A stretch of DNA of 64,000 bases from Pseudomonas sp. GCEP-101 (lineage in GTDB: Bacteria; Pseudomonadota; Gammaproteobacteria; Pseudomonadales; Pseudomonadaceae): the NCBI RefSeq assembly GCF_025133575.1, contig NZ_CP104011.1:3073483-3137482 (forward strand), given 5' to 3'. Made by a program: the position numbers and the translations under genes. The stretch's first letter is position 1, and every line of letters starts with the position of its first letter. The notes below the pieces were generated by a model that made no database searches, had not been told where the DNA came from, and saw only the letters and a program-made list of their open reading frames with translations. This document shows, one piece after another, positions 27,475-37,100 of the stretch.

Positions 27475-28428
27475 TCAGGTCGTGGTGGGGTTGATCTCCA
27501 CGGTGATGTGCGCCAGCTCCTCGTGAACCTGCAGGCGCTGGCGCACCAGTTCCGGCGTCAGCTCGTTGCTGCTGGCCAGGCTGAGGATGCAGGCGTAGCT
27601 CGACTTGCCCACGCGCCACAGGTGCAGGTCGGTGATGCGCGCCGGTTGCGGCAGCGCGGCGACCACCTCGCGGATTTCCTCCACCACCGGGTCGTTCATC
27701 TCCGCATCCAGCAGCACCCGGCCGCTCTGCTTGAGCAAGCCGACCGACCAGACGGCCACCAGCACCGCACCCACCATGCCCATCAGCGGGTCGAGCCAGG
27801 CGGCGCCCCAGATCAGGCCGCCGATCAGGGCGATGATGGCCGCCACGGAGGTGGCCGCGTCCGCGAGCACGTGGAGGTAGGCGGCACGCAGGTTCAGGTC
27901 GTGGTCATGATCATGGCCATGATGGTGGCCGTGGTCGTGATCATGGTGGTGATCGTGGCCATGATGGTGGTGCTCGCCGCGCAGCAGCCAGGCGCAGGCC
28001 AGGTTCACCAGCAGGCCGCCGACCGCGATGGCGATGGCTTGCTGGTAATGGATCGGCGACGGGGAGAGCAGCCGGGCGACGGACTCGAACATCATCAGCG
28101 CCGCCACGCCCAGCAGCAGGATGGCGCTGGTGTAGCTGGCGAGGATCTCGATCTTGAAGGTGCCGAAAGCGAACCGCGCATCGCCCTTGAAGCGCCGCGC
28201 GGCCACATAGGCGAAGAACGCCAGGCCCAGCGCCAGGGCGTGGGAGCTCATGTGCCAGCCGTCGGCCAGCAGCGCCATGGAGTTGAAGATCCAGCCGCCG
28301 GCGATCTCCACCACCATCATCACCACCGTCAGCAGCGCGGCGCGCAGGGTGTTGCGTTCGGCCAGGGGATTGCCTTCGTGGAACTGATGGTCGTGGCGAC
28401 CGTCTTGCGGGTGGGCGGCGTGCTGCAT
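27475..28428 (-). CDS. dmeF: Cation diffusion facilitator DmeF (Co2+/Ni2+ efflux)
   Basis: This inner-membrane antiporter exports divalent cations, most likely cobalt and nickel judging from the divergent RcnR-type repressor. It has 317 residues with six predicted helices. Metal-site motifs are ADGWHMSSHA in TM2 and HVLADAATS in TM5. A very His/Asp-rich cytoplasmic loop lies between TM4 and TM5 (about residues 152-176), and the N terminus is also His-rich. The C-terminal CDF domain includes ITDLHLWRVG, as in DmeF proteins. The start at 28428 (MQHAAHPQDGRHDHQF) faces the operator at 28455-28471. Zinc transport by a CzcD-like protein is the alternative. Confidence 0.88.
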   Translation of the reverse strand: MQHAAHPQDGRHDHQFHEGNPLAERNTLRAALLTVVMMVVEIAGGWIFNSMALLADGWHMSSHALALGLAFFAYVAARRFKGDARFAFGTFKIEILASYTSAILLLGVAALMMFESVARLLSPSPIHYQQAIAIAVGGLLVNLACAWLLRGEHHHHGHDHHHDHDHGHHHGHDHDHDLNLRAAYLHVLADAATSVAAIIALIGGLIWGAAWLDPLMGMVGAVLVAVWSVGLLKQSGRVLLDAEMNDPVVEEIREVVAALPQPARITDLHLWRVGKSSYACILSLASSNELTPELVRQRLQVHEELAHITVEINPTTT

Positions 28429-28454
28429 GATGATGGTCCGTAGGATCGGTCTGG

Positions 28455-28471
28455 ATACTATACCCCAGTAT
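28455..28471. promoter_or_regulatory. Candidate DmeR/RcnR operator ATACTATACCCCAGTAT
   Basis: A 17-bp element has inverted ends ATACT/AGTAT around a run of four C (four G on the minus strand). This matches the design of RcnR-family sites, TACT-Gn-AGTA. It lies between the divergent dmeF and repressor genes, 18 bp before the repressor start and 27 bp from the dmeF start, so it could control both. Confidence 0.75.
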
Positions 28472-28488
28472 ACCTTTGGAGTTTTGAC

Positions 28489-28764
28489 GTGGGACATACC
28501 ATCAAGGATCAGAAGAAGCTGTTGACCCGGGTGCGGCGCATCAAGGGCCAGAGCGAGGCGCTGGAGCGGGCGCTGGAGGCGGGCAGCGAATGCACGGCGA
28601 TCCTGCAACAGATCGCCGCCATCCGCGGTGCGGTGAACGGCCTGATGGCCGAGGTGCTCGAAGGCCACCTGCGCGACCACCTGGGCGCCGAGGACCGCAC
28701 CGCGGAGCAGCGCCACGAGGACCTGGAGCAGGTCATGGGCGTGCTGCGTTCCTATCTGAAGTAA
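28489..28764 (+). CDS. dmeR: Metal-sensing repressor of the RcnR/FrmR (CsoR) family, DmeR-like
   Basis: This 91-residue all-helical DNA-binding protein should repress dmeF until Co2+ or Ni2+ binds. The four RcnR metal ligands are all present at the RcnR positions: His3, Cys35, His60 and His64. FrmR formaldehyde sensors, as I recall, lack the last of these, so a metal sensor is favoured. The start is GTG at 28489 with GGAG eight bases upstream. That start supplies His3, so it is functionally supported. The gene is divergent from dmeF with the operator between. Confidence 0.9.
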   Translation: MGHTIKDQKKLLTRVRRIKGQSEALERALEAGSECTAILQQIAAIRGAVNGLMAEVLEGHLRDHLGAEDRTAEQRHEDLEQVMGVLRSYLK

Positions 28765-28780
28765 ACCGGCGGATCGCCGC

Positions 28781-29011
28781 TCAGCGGGACAGGCGCACCG
28801 CCAGTTCGTCGACGTCTTCGGCCCAGTCCGAATCCTGTTGCCATGCCTCGCGCAGGAACTGCGCCTGGCCGGGGTTCCAGAACGGTGCGTCGGGCAGCTT
28901 CTGGCCTTCGGCCAGGCGGTGGCCGGCGAGGAAGGCATCGATCTCGCTGCGGCCGTCGGGCAGGCCCAGTTGCTTGAACAGGTTGGCCAGGGTGTGCGGC
29001 GTGGTGTCCAT
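28781..29011 (-). CDS. DUF2789 family protein
   Basis: This 76-residue cytoplasmic protein has unknown function. The sequence TLANLFKQLGLPDGRSEIDAFL followed by AEGQKLPDAPFWNPGQAQFL is the DUF2789 signature. The start at 29011 has GGAG nearby; longer in-frame starts are outside the conserved part. It converges with the dmeR gene (16 bp apart). The family is common in pseudomonads; no context clue to its role. Confidence 0.87.
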   Translation of the reverse strand: MDTTPHTLANLFKQLGLPDGRSEIDAFLAGHRLAEGQKLPDAPFWNPGQAQFLREAWQQDSDWAEDVDELAVRLSR

Positions 29012-29178
29012 CGGAGGCTCCTTCACAGGCTGGGCACACCGGCATGGCGTGCGGCAGTGCAACAACTATAGGAGCCAGCGCCGCCGGGCAGGGCACAGAT
29101 TGGCAAGTGGGGCGGAAATAGATAGCCTGCTTTCAATCGTCCCGTTACCCGCTCCGCCACCCACCGTCAGGCCCGTCC

Positions 29179-30381
29179 ATGAGCTCATCCGAGCAGCGAA
29201 CCGCCTCCGTCACCCTGCGCATCCTCGCGACCGTCTTCTTCACCTTTGTCCTGTTCCTGAGCATCGGCCTGCTGTTGCCGGTGCTGCCCGGCTTCGTCCA
29301 CGACAGCCTGGGCTACTCCACGGTCGTGGCCGGGGCGGTGATCGGCCTGCAGTACATCGCCACCCTGGTCTCCCGCCCCTTGGCCGGCCACGTGGCCGAT
29401 ACCTACGGCGCCAAGCGCGCCGTGCTGTACGGCCTGGGTGTGCTGGGCGCCGGCGGCGCGCTGGTGCTGGCGTCCACCAGCGTCGGCGCGGTGACCTGGC
29501 TGAGCCTTGCGCTGCTGCTTTTCAGCCGCCTGCTGTTCGGCCTGGCGCAGGGGTTGCTGGGAATCGGCACGGCGAGCTGGGGGATTGCCCTGGTCGGCAC
29601 GCAGAACACCGCCAAGGTGATTTCCTGGAACGGCATCGTCAGCTACGGCGGCATCGCCATCGGCGCGCCGCTGGGGGTGGCCATGTCCGGCTCGCTGGGA
29701 CTGTGGAGCCTGGGGGCGAGCATCCTCGCGCTCACTGCGCTGGGCTGGCTGGCGGCCCGTGGCCGGGACGAGGTGCCGACCATCCCTGGCACGCGCATGG
29801 CCTTCCACGCCGTGCTCGGCCGCGTGCTGCCCTACGGCATGTGCGTGATGCTGGGCTCCATCGGCTTCGGTACCCTGGCGACCTTCATCACCCTGTATTA
29901 CGGCAACCAGGGCTGGGCGAACCCGGCCTGGTGCCTGACGGCGTTCGGCGTCTGCTTCGTCGGCGCGCGGCTGATCTTTTCCGGCATGGTCAATCGCTTC
30001 GGCGGCTTTGCCGTCGCGGTGGTCTGCCTCGGGGTGGAAGTGTGTGACCTGCTGCTGCTCTGGCAGGCGCCGGGGCCGGGGTTTGCCCTCCTGGGCGCGG
30101 CGCTGACGGGCTGCGGCCTGTCGCTGGTCTATCCGTCGCTGGGCGTCGAGGCGGTGCTGCGCATCCCGGCCAGCAGCCGCAGCGCGGGCCTGGGCGCCTA
30201 CGCGCTGTTCTTCGACCTGGCGATGGGGGTTGCCGGCCCGCTGATGGGCCTGGTCGCCGCCCGCCACGGTTATGCATCGATCTTCCTCGCCGCAGCGGGC
30301 CTAGCGCTGTGCGGCTTCGTCATCTGCTTCGGCCTGCTGCGCTTCACCCGGCAGCGGCACGAGGAACTGCCCAAGGATTGA
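29179..30381 (+). CDS. Major facilitator superfamily transporter
   Basis: This is a 12-helix MFS protein of 400 residues, similar in layout to the YhhS-type efflux permeases. The MFS motif A-like segment lies between TM2 and TM3 (RPLAGHVADTYGAKRAVLYG, about 66-85). TM1 begins ILATVFFTFVLFLSIGLLLPVLPGF. The C-terminal half begins near 205. No neighbouring regulator identifies the substrate. The ATG at 29179 is preceded by a GC-rich leader without a strong ribosome site. Confidence 0.85.
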   Translation: MSSSEQRTASVTLRILATVFFTFVLFLSIGLLLPVLPGFVHDSLGYSTVVAGAVIGLQYIATLVSRPLAGHVADTYGAKRAVLYGLGVLGAGGALVLASTSVGAVTWLSLALLLFSRLLFGLAQGLLGIGTASWGIALVGTQNTAKVISWNGIVSYGGIAIGAPLGVAMSGSLGLWSLGASILALTALGWLAARGRDEVPTIPGTRMAFHAVLGRVLPYGMCVMLGSIGFGTLATFITLYYGNQGWANPAWCLTAFGVCFVGARLIFSGMVNRFGGFAVAVVCLGVEVCDLLLLWQAPGPGFALLGAALTGCGLSLVYPSLGVEAVLRIPASSRSAGLGAYALFFDLAMGVAGPLMGLVAARHGYASIFLAAAGLALCGFVICFGLLRFTRQRHEELPKD

Positions 30382-30399
30382 TGGGAGGGCACCGGCCGG

Positions 30400-30476
30400 G
30401 TTCGCGAGCAAGCTCGCTCCTACAAAAGGCCGGCCGCCGAGGCACGGACCTGTAGGAGCGAGCTTGCTCGCGAGCC
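30400..30476. repeat. Paired inverted REP elements
   Basis: The two REP units (30401-30424 and 30451-30475) are almost exact reverse complements, with arms TTCGCGAGCAAGCTCGCTCC and its mirror. They lie between the convergent MFS and GST genes and may form the barrier between them, since no T-tract terminator is seen. Confidence 0.88.
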
Positions 30477-30479
30477 GCA

Positions 30480-31097
30480 TCACACCGGCGGAAACGCCTT
30501 GAAGACGTCCAGCGCCTCGGCCTGCTCCGTCCAGTCGGCCACCGCCGGGTAGCTGTCCGCCGGAATGTCTTCCGAATGCAGCAACTGCACGAAGGTCCAG
30601 GCCACGGCGATGCTCACGCCGGCCTGGTCCAGCGGGGCGCCGGCGTCCAGCGACATCTCCCGCAGTTCGCTTTCCAACTGCGCCAGGCCGGCGTGCAGTT
30701 GCTGGTCGACCCGTTCCTGCCAACTGGCCAGCTGCTTGTCCTGCGGCCGCTGCTGCTCGTAGTAGCGCTGCACGGCCTTCTCCATCACCGCCAGGGCCAG
30801 GCCCAGGAGCCGCGTGGCGCGCAGTCGCGCGGTCGGTGCGGCCGGCATCAGGCTGCGCCCGGCGAGGTGTTCGAGGTAGTCGATGATCAGCGTGGAGTCC
30901 ATCAGCACCTGGCCGTCGCCCAGTACCAGGGTGGGCGCCTTCACCACCGGGTTGATGCCGCGAAACTCCTCGTACGTGCGAAATACCGACAGCGATTGGT
31001 GGCTGAATTCGATGCCGAGCAGGCGCAGGGTGATGGCGACACGGCGCACATAGGGTGAGTCGAGCATGCCGATCAGGTGCGGAAGCTTCTGTTGCAT
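30480..31097 (-). CDS. Glutathione S-transferase family protein
   Basis: This 205-residue cytosolic protein has the two-domain GST fold. The thioredoxin-like N domain contains SPYVRRVAITLRLLGIEF, with Ser14 as the likely glutathione-contacting residue. The gamma-Glu binding motif is DSTLIIDYLE (about 67-76). The C-terminal domain is helical. It is divergent from a LysR regulator 127 bp away, a common pairing in which the regulator controls the transferase. The substrate is unknown. Confidence 0.9.
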   Translation of the reverse strand: MQQKLPHLIGMLDSPYVRRVAITLRLLGIEFSHQSLSVFRTYEEFRGINPVVKAPTLVLGDGQVLMDSTLIIDYLEHLAGRSLMPAAPTARLRATRLLGLALAVMEKAVQRYYEQQRPQDKQLASWQERVDQQLHAGLAQLESELREMSLDAGAPLDQAGVSIAVAWTFVQLLHSEDIPADSYPAVADWTEQAEALDVFKAFPPV

Positions 31098-31224
31098 GGG
31101 GGCGTCCTGTTAGTGGAAATTGCAGGGGGCTGGCGCGGTTGTCCGCGTGGTGGCCATGAATCTAGCGGCTTTGGTCGCTGGGAAATAGCGACGATTAGTG
31201 ACCGATTCAGTTAGGAAAACTTAC

Positions 31225-32115
31225 ATGAGCGCACTGCCGCCACTCTCCGCCCTACGCAGTTTCGAAGCCGTGGCCCGGCTCGGCAGCGTGACGCTGGCCG
31301 CCAGCGAGCTGCACGTCACCCACTCGGCGATCAGCCAGCAGGTGCGCCAGCTGGAAAGCCTGCTCGGCATCACCCTGCTGCTGCGCGAAGGCCGGGGGCT
31401 GCGCCTGAGCGAGGAGGGGCGGCTGTACGCCCTGCAGATCCGGGCGTCGCTGCGGGACATCGCCGAGGCCACCCGGCTGGCGAAGGCGCGCCCCGGCGAG
31501 GACGAACTGGTGGTGGCGCTCACCCCGTCCTTCGGCCAGAAGTGGCTGCTGCCGCGCCTGCCGTCCTTCCGGGCGAGTTATCCACAGTACCGCCTGCGCC
31601 TGCTCGCCAGCCTGGAGGTGATGGACCTGCGCCAGGGCCTGGCCGACGTGGCCGTGCGCATCGGCCAGGGGCACTGGGAAGGATTGGCGCAGCAGCGCCT
31701 GTTCGACGACGAGGTGGTGGTGGTCGCCGCGCCGGACTTCAACGGCGGCCGGCTGCCGCGCAGCCCTGCGGAAATCCTCCGTTGCCCGCGCGTGACCGGA
31801 TTCGAATCCTGGCTCGGCTGGTGCCAGGCGGCCGGCGTGGCCGTGCCGCACGAGCCGGCAGCGTTCGTGGTGAACGATTCCAACCTGAGCATCGAGGCGA
31901 TCCGCATGGGCCAGGGCATCGGCCTGGAGCGCCGCAGCCTGGTGGCCGGCGCGCTGCAACGCGGCGAACTGGTGGCGCTGAGCGACCTGCGCGTTCCCTA
32001 CGGTTTTCCTTACTGGCTGGTGTGGCCCGAGCGCGAGGCGACCCAGGCCAAGGTCGCGGCCTTTGCCGGGTGGCTGGCGGATGAGGTGAAGGCCTATCTG
32101 CACTCCATCGAATGA
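31225..32115 (+). CDS. LysR-family transcriptional regulator (GcvA-like)
   Basis: This 296-residue regulator has an N-terminal winged helix-turn-helix: SALRSFEAVARLGSVTLAAS, then HVTHSAISQQVRQLE. A periplasmic-binding-protein-like effector domain follows (about 90-290), of the GcvA type judging from VALTPSFGQKWLLPRL. The ATG at 31225 begins MSALPPLSALRSFEAV, the conserved start; a GTG at 31198 would add nine residues. Divergence from the GST gene suggests that gene and itself as targets. Confidence 0.9.
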   Translation: MSALPPLSALRSFEAVARLGSVTLAASELHVTHSAISQQVRQLESLLGITLLLREGRGLRLSEEGRLYALQIRASLRDIAEATRLAKARPGEDELVVALTPSFGQKWLLPRLPSFRASYPQYRLRLLASLEVMDLRQGLADVAVRIGQGHWEGLAQQRLFDDEVVVVAAPDFNGGRLPRSPAEILRCPRVTGFESWLGWCQAAGVAVPHEPAAFVVNDSNLSIEAIRMGQGIGLERRSLVAGALQRGELVALSDLRVPYGFPYWLVWPEREATQAKVAAFAGWLADEVKAYLHSIE

Positions 32116-32204
32116 GGGACGGCGCCGCGCAGGTGCAGGATTTCCAGGCAGACGCGGCAGTCGCGACCCGATCCAGGGCCGGCAGGGGCCGGCCCCGGTG
32201 CGCC

Positions 32205-33023
32205 TCAATAGGCTTCTTCGATGTAGTGGACGGGGTAGTCCGGACTCTTGTACTTGCCGATCTTGCCGCGCTTGGGCAGCTTCACTTCCTCGCGCGGGAG
32301 ATCCTTGTACGGCACGTGCTTGAGGATGTGGTTGATCACGTTCAGGCGCACGCGCTTCTTGTCCTCGGACGGCGCCACGATCCATGGCGCCCAGGGCGAG
32401 TCGGTGGAGGCGAACATCAGGTCGCGGGCGCGGGTGTAATCGTCCCAGCGGGTGAACGATTTCACGTCCATCGGCGACAGCTTCCAGATCTTGCGGCCGT
32501 CGGTGATGCGGTCCTTCAGGCGGCGCTCCTGCTCCTCGGGGCTGACCTCCAGCCAGAACTTCAGCACGATGATCCCCGACTCGGTGAGCATCCGCTCGAA
32601 CAGCGGGGTCACGGCAAGGAACTTGTCGGCCTGCTCCTCGGTGCAGAAGCCCATCACCCGCTCGACGCCGGCGCGGTTGTACCAGCTGCGGTCGAAGATC
32701 ACCACCTCGCCGGCGGACGGCAGGTGCTTGATGTAGCGCTGGGCGTAGAGCTGGGATTTCTCCCGCTCGGTCGGCGTGGGCAGCGCCACCACGCGGAATA
32801 CCCGCGGGCTGACGCGCTCGGTGATGGCCTTGATGGTCCCGCCCTTGCCGGCGCCGTCGCGGCCCTCGAAGACGATGCAGACCTTCAGGCCTTTCTCCAC
32901 CACCCACCGCTGCAGCTTGACCAGCTCCACCGAGAGCTTGCGCAGGTGCTCCTCGTACTCCTTGTTCTTCATCTTCCCGGTCTGTTCGGCGGCCGGGTTC
33001 TTTGCCTTGCTCTTCTTGCCCAT
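32205..33023 (-). CDS. ppk2: Polyphosphate kinase 2
   Basis: The enzyme transfers phosphate between polyphosphate and nucleoside diphosphates. It has 272 residues and a single PPK2 domain. Walker A is EGRDGAGKGG (53-62) and Walker B is VVIFDRSWYNRAG with Asp111. The lid region contains ERRLKDRITDGRKIWKLSPMD. Three in-frame ATGs exist (33035, 33026, 33023). A GGAGG lies five bases before 33023 and only two before 33026, so I use 33023. It stands alone. The polyphosphate and nucleotide preference (ADP or GDP) cannot be told from this. Confidence 0.92.
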   Translation of the reverse strand: MGKKSKAKNPAAEQTGKMKNKEYEEHLRKLSVELVKLQRWVVEKGLKVCIVFEGRDGAGKGGTIKAITERVSPRVFRVVALPTPTEREKSQLYAQRYIKHLPSAGEVVIFDRSWYNRAGVERVMGFCTEEQADKFLAVTPLFERMLTESGIIVLKFWLEVSPEEQERRLKDRITDGRKIWKLSPMDVKSFTRWDDYTRARDLMFASTDSPWAPWIVAPSEDKKRVRLNVINHILKHVPYKDLPREEVKLPKRGKIGKYKSPDYPVHYIEEAY

Positions 33024-33250
33024 CATTTCCTCCATGGCTGGCCTGGGACGGCCGTGAAATCAGCATAGCCGCTGACCAGCAGAACGAATGCCCAGGCAAC
33101 GGGCTTTCGAACATGTGGGAGAGCGACTGCCAGTTCCTGAGGGGCCGGTCGCAAAACGGCGCAACAGCCGCCCGCCTTGGGAGGCCTTAAGCCTTCCACA
33201 AGGTGCCGCCAGCACCCTGTTGCCGTCTCGTTTGCCACCCTGTGACCTTC

Positions 33251-34087
33251 ATGCATCTGCGCTCTCTGCGAAACGCCGCCCAGAAAGTGGTGGCCCTGAT
33301 TACCGCCCCTCGTTTGCATTGGCTGTGGTCGCGCCAGCGGGAGCGCTATCCGGCGCTGAATGCCTCCTACAAGGGGCAATTGATTCCTGCTCGCCGCCAC
33401 CGCAAGACCTACCTGTGCCGCCACTGGAGCATCGCCCGCCGCCTGCGCGCGCTGCACGAGCATTACCGGCAAATGGACCAGTTGCCGGCGGCCTGGTCGC
33501 AGCGCCTGCTCCGCCACCTGGGCATCGCCTTGTGCGACGTTGAGCTCAAGGGTGGCGAGTGGCTGCACCTGTCGCTGGAACCCTCGGAGTTTGCCAAGGA
33601 GGGGGAGTTGGGTCTGTTCCTGCGCGACGCTGCCGGTGAGCGCCTGTACTCCCTGAGCTTCTGCCTGGGCAAGGCTTGCATCATGATCGGGGGCCTGCAG
33701 GGGCCGCGCCCGAGCGTCGAGGAAGGCATGGTCAAATGGCTGGGCAAGGAGATGCACGGCCTGCGGCCGAAGAACCTGTTGATCTCCGCCCTGTACGAAC
33801 TGGCCCGGTGCCTCGGATGTCCACTGATCCTGGGCATCAGCGACGCGGCGCACAGCTGCTCCGACAAGCTGCGTTCCAGCTATGACACCTTCTGGCAGGA
33901 GCTGCATGGGGTGGCTCATGAGCAGCACTGGTATCGCCTGCCCGAATGCGAGCCCGCTCGTGATATCGCCGAAGTAAAGAGCCAGCGGCGCAGCGAATTT
34001 CGGCGCCGCGAGGCCTTGCGTGACGCCGCGCTCGCGCAGATCCGTGAGGCCTGGGCGCTCGACCGGGCTGCACAAGGCACCCGCTGA
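33251..34087 (+). CDS. VirK/YbjX (DUF535) family protein
   Basis: This is a predicted cytoplasmic protein of 278 residues whose core matches DUF535. The motifs are HLSLEPSEFAKEGELGLFLRD, LYSLSFCLG, IGGLQGPRP, and LGISDAAHSCSDKLRSSYDTFW. Members in enterobacteria (VirK, YbjX, SomA-like) are linked to virulence and envelope stress, but the biochemical role is unknown. The ATG at 33251 has no clear ribosome site; a GTG three codons earlier is possible. It is followed by recC on the same strand after about 100 bp. Confidence 0.82.
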   Translation: MHLRSLRNAAQKVVALITAPRLHWLWSRQRERYPALNASYKGQLIPARRHRKTYLCRHWSIARRLRALHEHYRQMDQLPAAWSQRLLRHLGIALCDVELKGGEWLHLSLEPSEFAKEGELGLFLRDAAGERLYSLSFCLGKACIMIGGLQGPRPSVEEGMVKWLGKEMHGLRPKNLLISALYELARCLGCPLILGISDAAHSCSDKLRSSYDTFWQELHGVAHEQHWYRLPECEPARDIAEVKSQRRSEFRRREALRDAALAQIREAWALDRAAQGTR

Positions 34088-34191
34088 GCGCGGCGGCCCC
34101 GTCGTAAAAGGCTATCCCGTTCGGTCCCGTTTTGGTGAAATGCCCGTCGTACTTCGCGGGCAACGGCTGCTCGCCCGACCCTGGAGACACG

Positions 34192-37100
34192 ATGACCGAG
34201 CAGCGACTGACCCCCGGCCTGATGGTGATCCACGGCAACCATCCGGAAGCGCTGCGCGACCTGCTGGTGCAGTGGATGAGCCTGCACCCGCTGGCGCCGC
34301 TGGAGAACGAGGTCATCCTGGTGCAGAGCAACGGCATCGCGCAGTGGCTGAAGCTGGCGCTGGGGCGCGATGTGGCGGAGGGCGGCTGCGGTGTCACCGC
34401 GGCCGTGGACGTGCAGTTGCCCGCGCAGTTTCTCTGGCGCGCCTATCGCGGCGCGTTGGGGCGCGACGAGATTCCCGAGGTCTCGGTGCTCGACAAGGGC
34501 CCGCTGACCTGGCGCCTGATGCGCCTGCTGCCGACGCTGCTGGAACGGGACGAGTTCGCCACCCTGCAGCGCTTCCTTGCCGACGACGCCGACCTGCGCA
34601 AGCGCCATCAACTGGCCGAACGCCTGGCCGACCTGTTCGACCAGTATCAGGTCTATCGCGCCGACTGGCTGGAGGACTGGAGCCGCGGCGTCGACCAGCT
34701 GCGCCTGGCCAACGGCAGCGTGCGCGAACTGGACGCCGACAACCGCTGGCAGGCCGCGCTGTGGCGCGCGCTGCTCGAGGATGTCGGCCCCGAAGGGCTG
34801 GCCACCAGCCGGGCCGGCGTGCACGGGCGCTTCATCGAGCGGCTGAAGGGCGCCGAGCAGCCGCTGCCCAACCTGCCGCGCCGTGTCGTCGTGTTCGGCA
34901 TCTCCGCGATGCCCGCGCAGACCGTGGAGGCCCTGGCGGTGCTCGCGCGCCACGCCCAGGTGCTGTTGTGCGTGCACAACCCCTGCCGCCACCACTGGGC
35001 CGACATCGTTGCCGACAAGGACCTGCTGCGCCACGAATACCGCCGCCAGCGCCGCCGCGCCGGCACCCCCGAGCTGCTCAGCGACGACCAGCAGCACCAG
35101 TACGCCCAGCCCCTGCTGGCGGCCTGGGGCAAGCAGGGCCGCGACTACATCAACCTGCTCGACCAGTACGACGACCCGGAAAGCTATCGCGCGCGCCTGG
35201 GCGCCGTGAGCAACGGGCGTATCGACCTGTTCAGCGAGGTGGAGCCGTCCAGCCTGCTCGGCCAGTTGCAGGACGACATCCTCGAGCTGCGGCCGCTCGA
35301 CGAAACCCGCGAACACTGGCCGGCAGTGGACCCGCAGGTCGACGACTCGGTGCGCTTCCACGTGGCCCACAGCGCCCAGCGCGAAGTGGAAATCCTTCAC
35401 GACCAGCTGCTCGCGCGCTTCGACGCTGACCCCACGCTGCGGCCGCGCGACGTGATCGTCATGGTGCCGGACATCAACCCCTACGCGCCGCACATCGAAG
35501 CCGTGTTCGGCCAGATCGCCCGTGACGACAAGCGCTTCATCCCCTACACCCTGGCCGACCAGGGCCAGCGCGGCCGCGAGCCGCTGCTGGTGGCGCTGGA
35601 GCACCTGCTGCGGCTGCCCGACAGCCGTTTCGCGGTGAGCGAAATCCTCGACCTGCTGGACGTCGCCGCGCTGCGCGCGCGCTTCGGCCTGGCCGACGCC
35701 GACCTGCCGCTGCTGCGCCGCTGGATCGACGGCGCCGGCGTACGCTGGGGCCTCGACGGCCAGCAGCGCGAACGCCTGGGGCTACCCGCCGCCGCCGAAG
35801 CCAACAGCTGGCGCTTCGGCCTGCGGCGCATGCTGCTGGGCTTCGCGGTGGGCGAGGGCGAGGCCTTCCAGGGCATCCAGCCCTACGGGGAAATCGGCGG
35901 TCTCGACGCCGCCGCCCTCGGCCCGCTGGCCGGGCTGCTCGGCGCGCTGGAGAACGCCTGCGAACTGCTCGCCGAGGAAGCCGATGCGAGCACCTGGGTG
36001 CAGCGCCTGCGCCGCCTGCTGGACGACTTCTTCCGGGGCACCGACGACCACGATGAACTGCTGCGCCAGCACCTGCTGAACCTGCTCGAAGGCTGGCTGG
36101 AAACCTGCGGCCACGCCGGCTTCACGGACCCGCTGCCACTCTCGGTGGTGCGCGAGGCCTGGCTCGGCGGCCTGGATGCCGGCGGCCTGAACCAGCGCTT
36201 CCTCGCCGGTGCGGTGAGCTTCTGCACGCTGATGCCGATGCGCGCGATTCCCTTCCAGCTGGTCTGTCTGCTGGGGATGAACGATGGCGACTACCCGCGC
36301 CCGCAATCGCCGCTGGACTTCGACCTGATGCGCAATGACTACCGTCCCGGCGACCGTTCGCGGCGCGAGGACGACCGCTACCTGCTGCTCGAGGCGCTGC
36401 TCTCGGCGCGCCGCCAGCTCTACGTCAGCTGGGTGGGGCGGAGCATCCGCGACAACAGCGAGCGTCCGCCGTCGGTGCTGATCGGCCAACTGCGCGATCA
36501 CCTCGCCGCCGGCTGGCGCAGCGCCGATGGCGGCGACCTGCTGCACGCGCTGACCCTGGAACACCCGCTGCAACCCTTCAGCCGCGCCTATTTCGAGGCG
36601 CCTGCGGCGCACGGCATCGATGGCCTCTACACCTATGCCCGGGAGTGGCGCGATGTGCACCGGGAGCATGACGCCGCGACGACCGAGGCCGCGCTAGCGC
36701 CCCCCGTGCTGGACGCACCCATTGGCCTGCGCGTGCTCGCCGACTTCCTCGCCAACCCGGTCGGTGCATTCTTCCTGCAGCGCCTGAAGGTGCGCTTCGG
36801 CGAGGAGCAACTCATCGGCCAGGACGAAGAACCGTTCGAGCTGAATGGCCTCGACGTGTGGCAGTTGCAGTTCGAACTCTGCGAGCGCCTGCGCCCCTGG
36901 GTGGAGCAGCACTGGCAGGGCGAGCAACTGGCGGCGCAGCTCACCGCCCAGGTCGAACGTCTGCGCCGCGAGGGCCGCCTGCCGCTGGCGGCCTTCGGAG
37001 ACTTTTCCGCCCAGGCGCTGGTGGCGCCGCTGCACGACCTGCTGGCGCGCTACCGCGAGCAACTGGAGCATTGGTCGCAGGTGGAGGACGAGCAGCGCGA

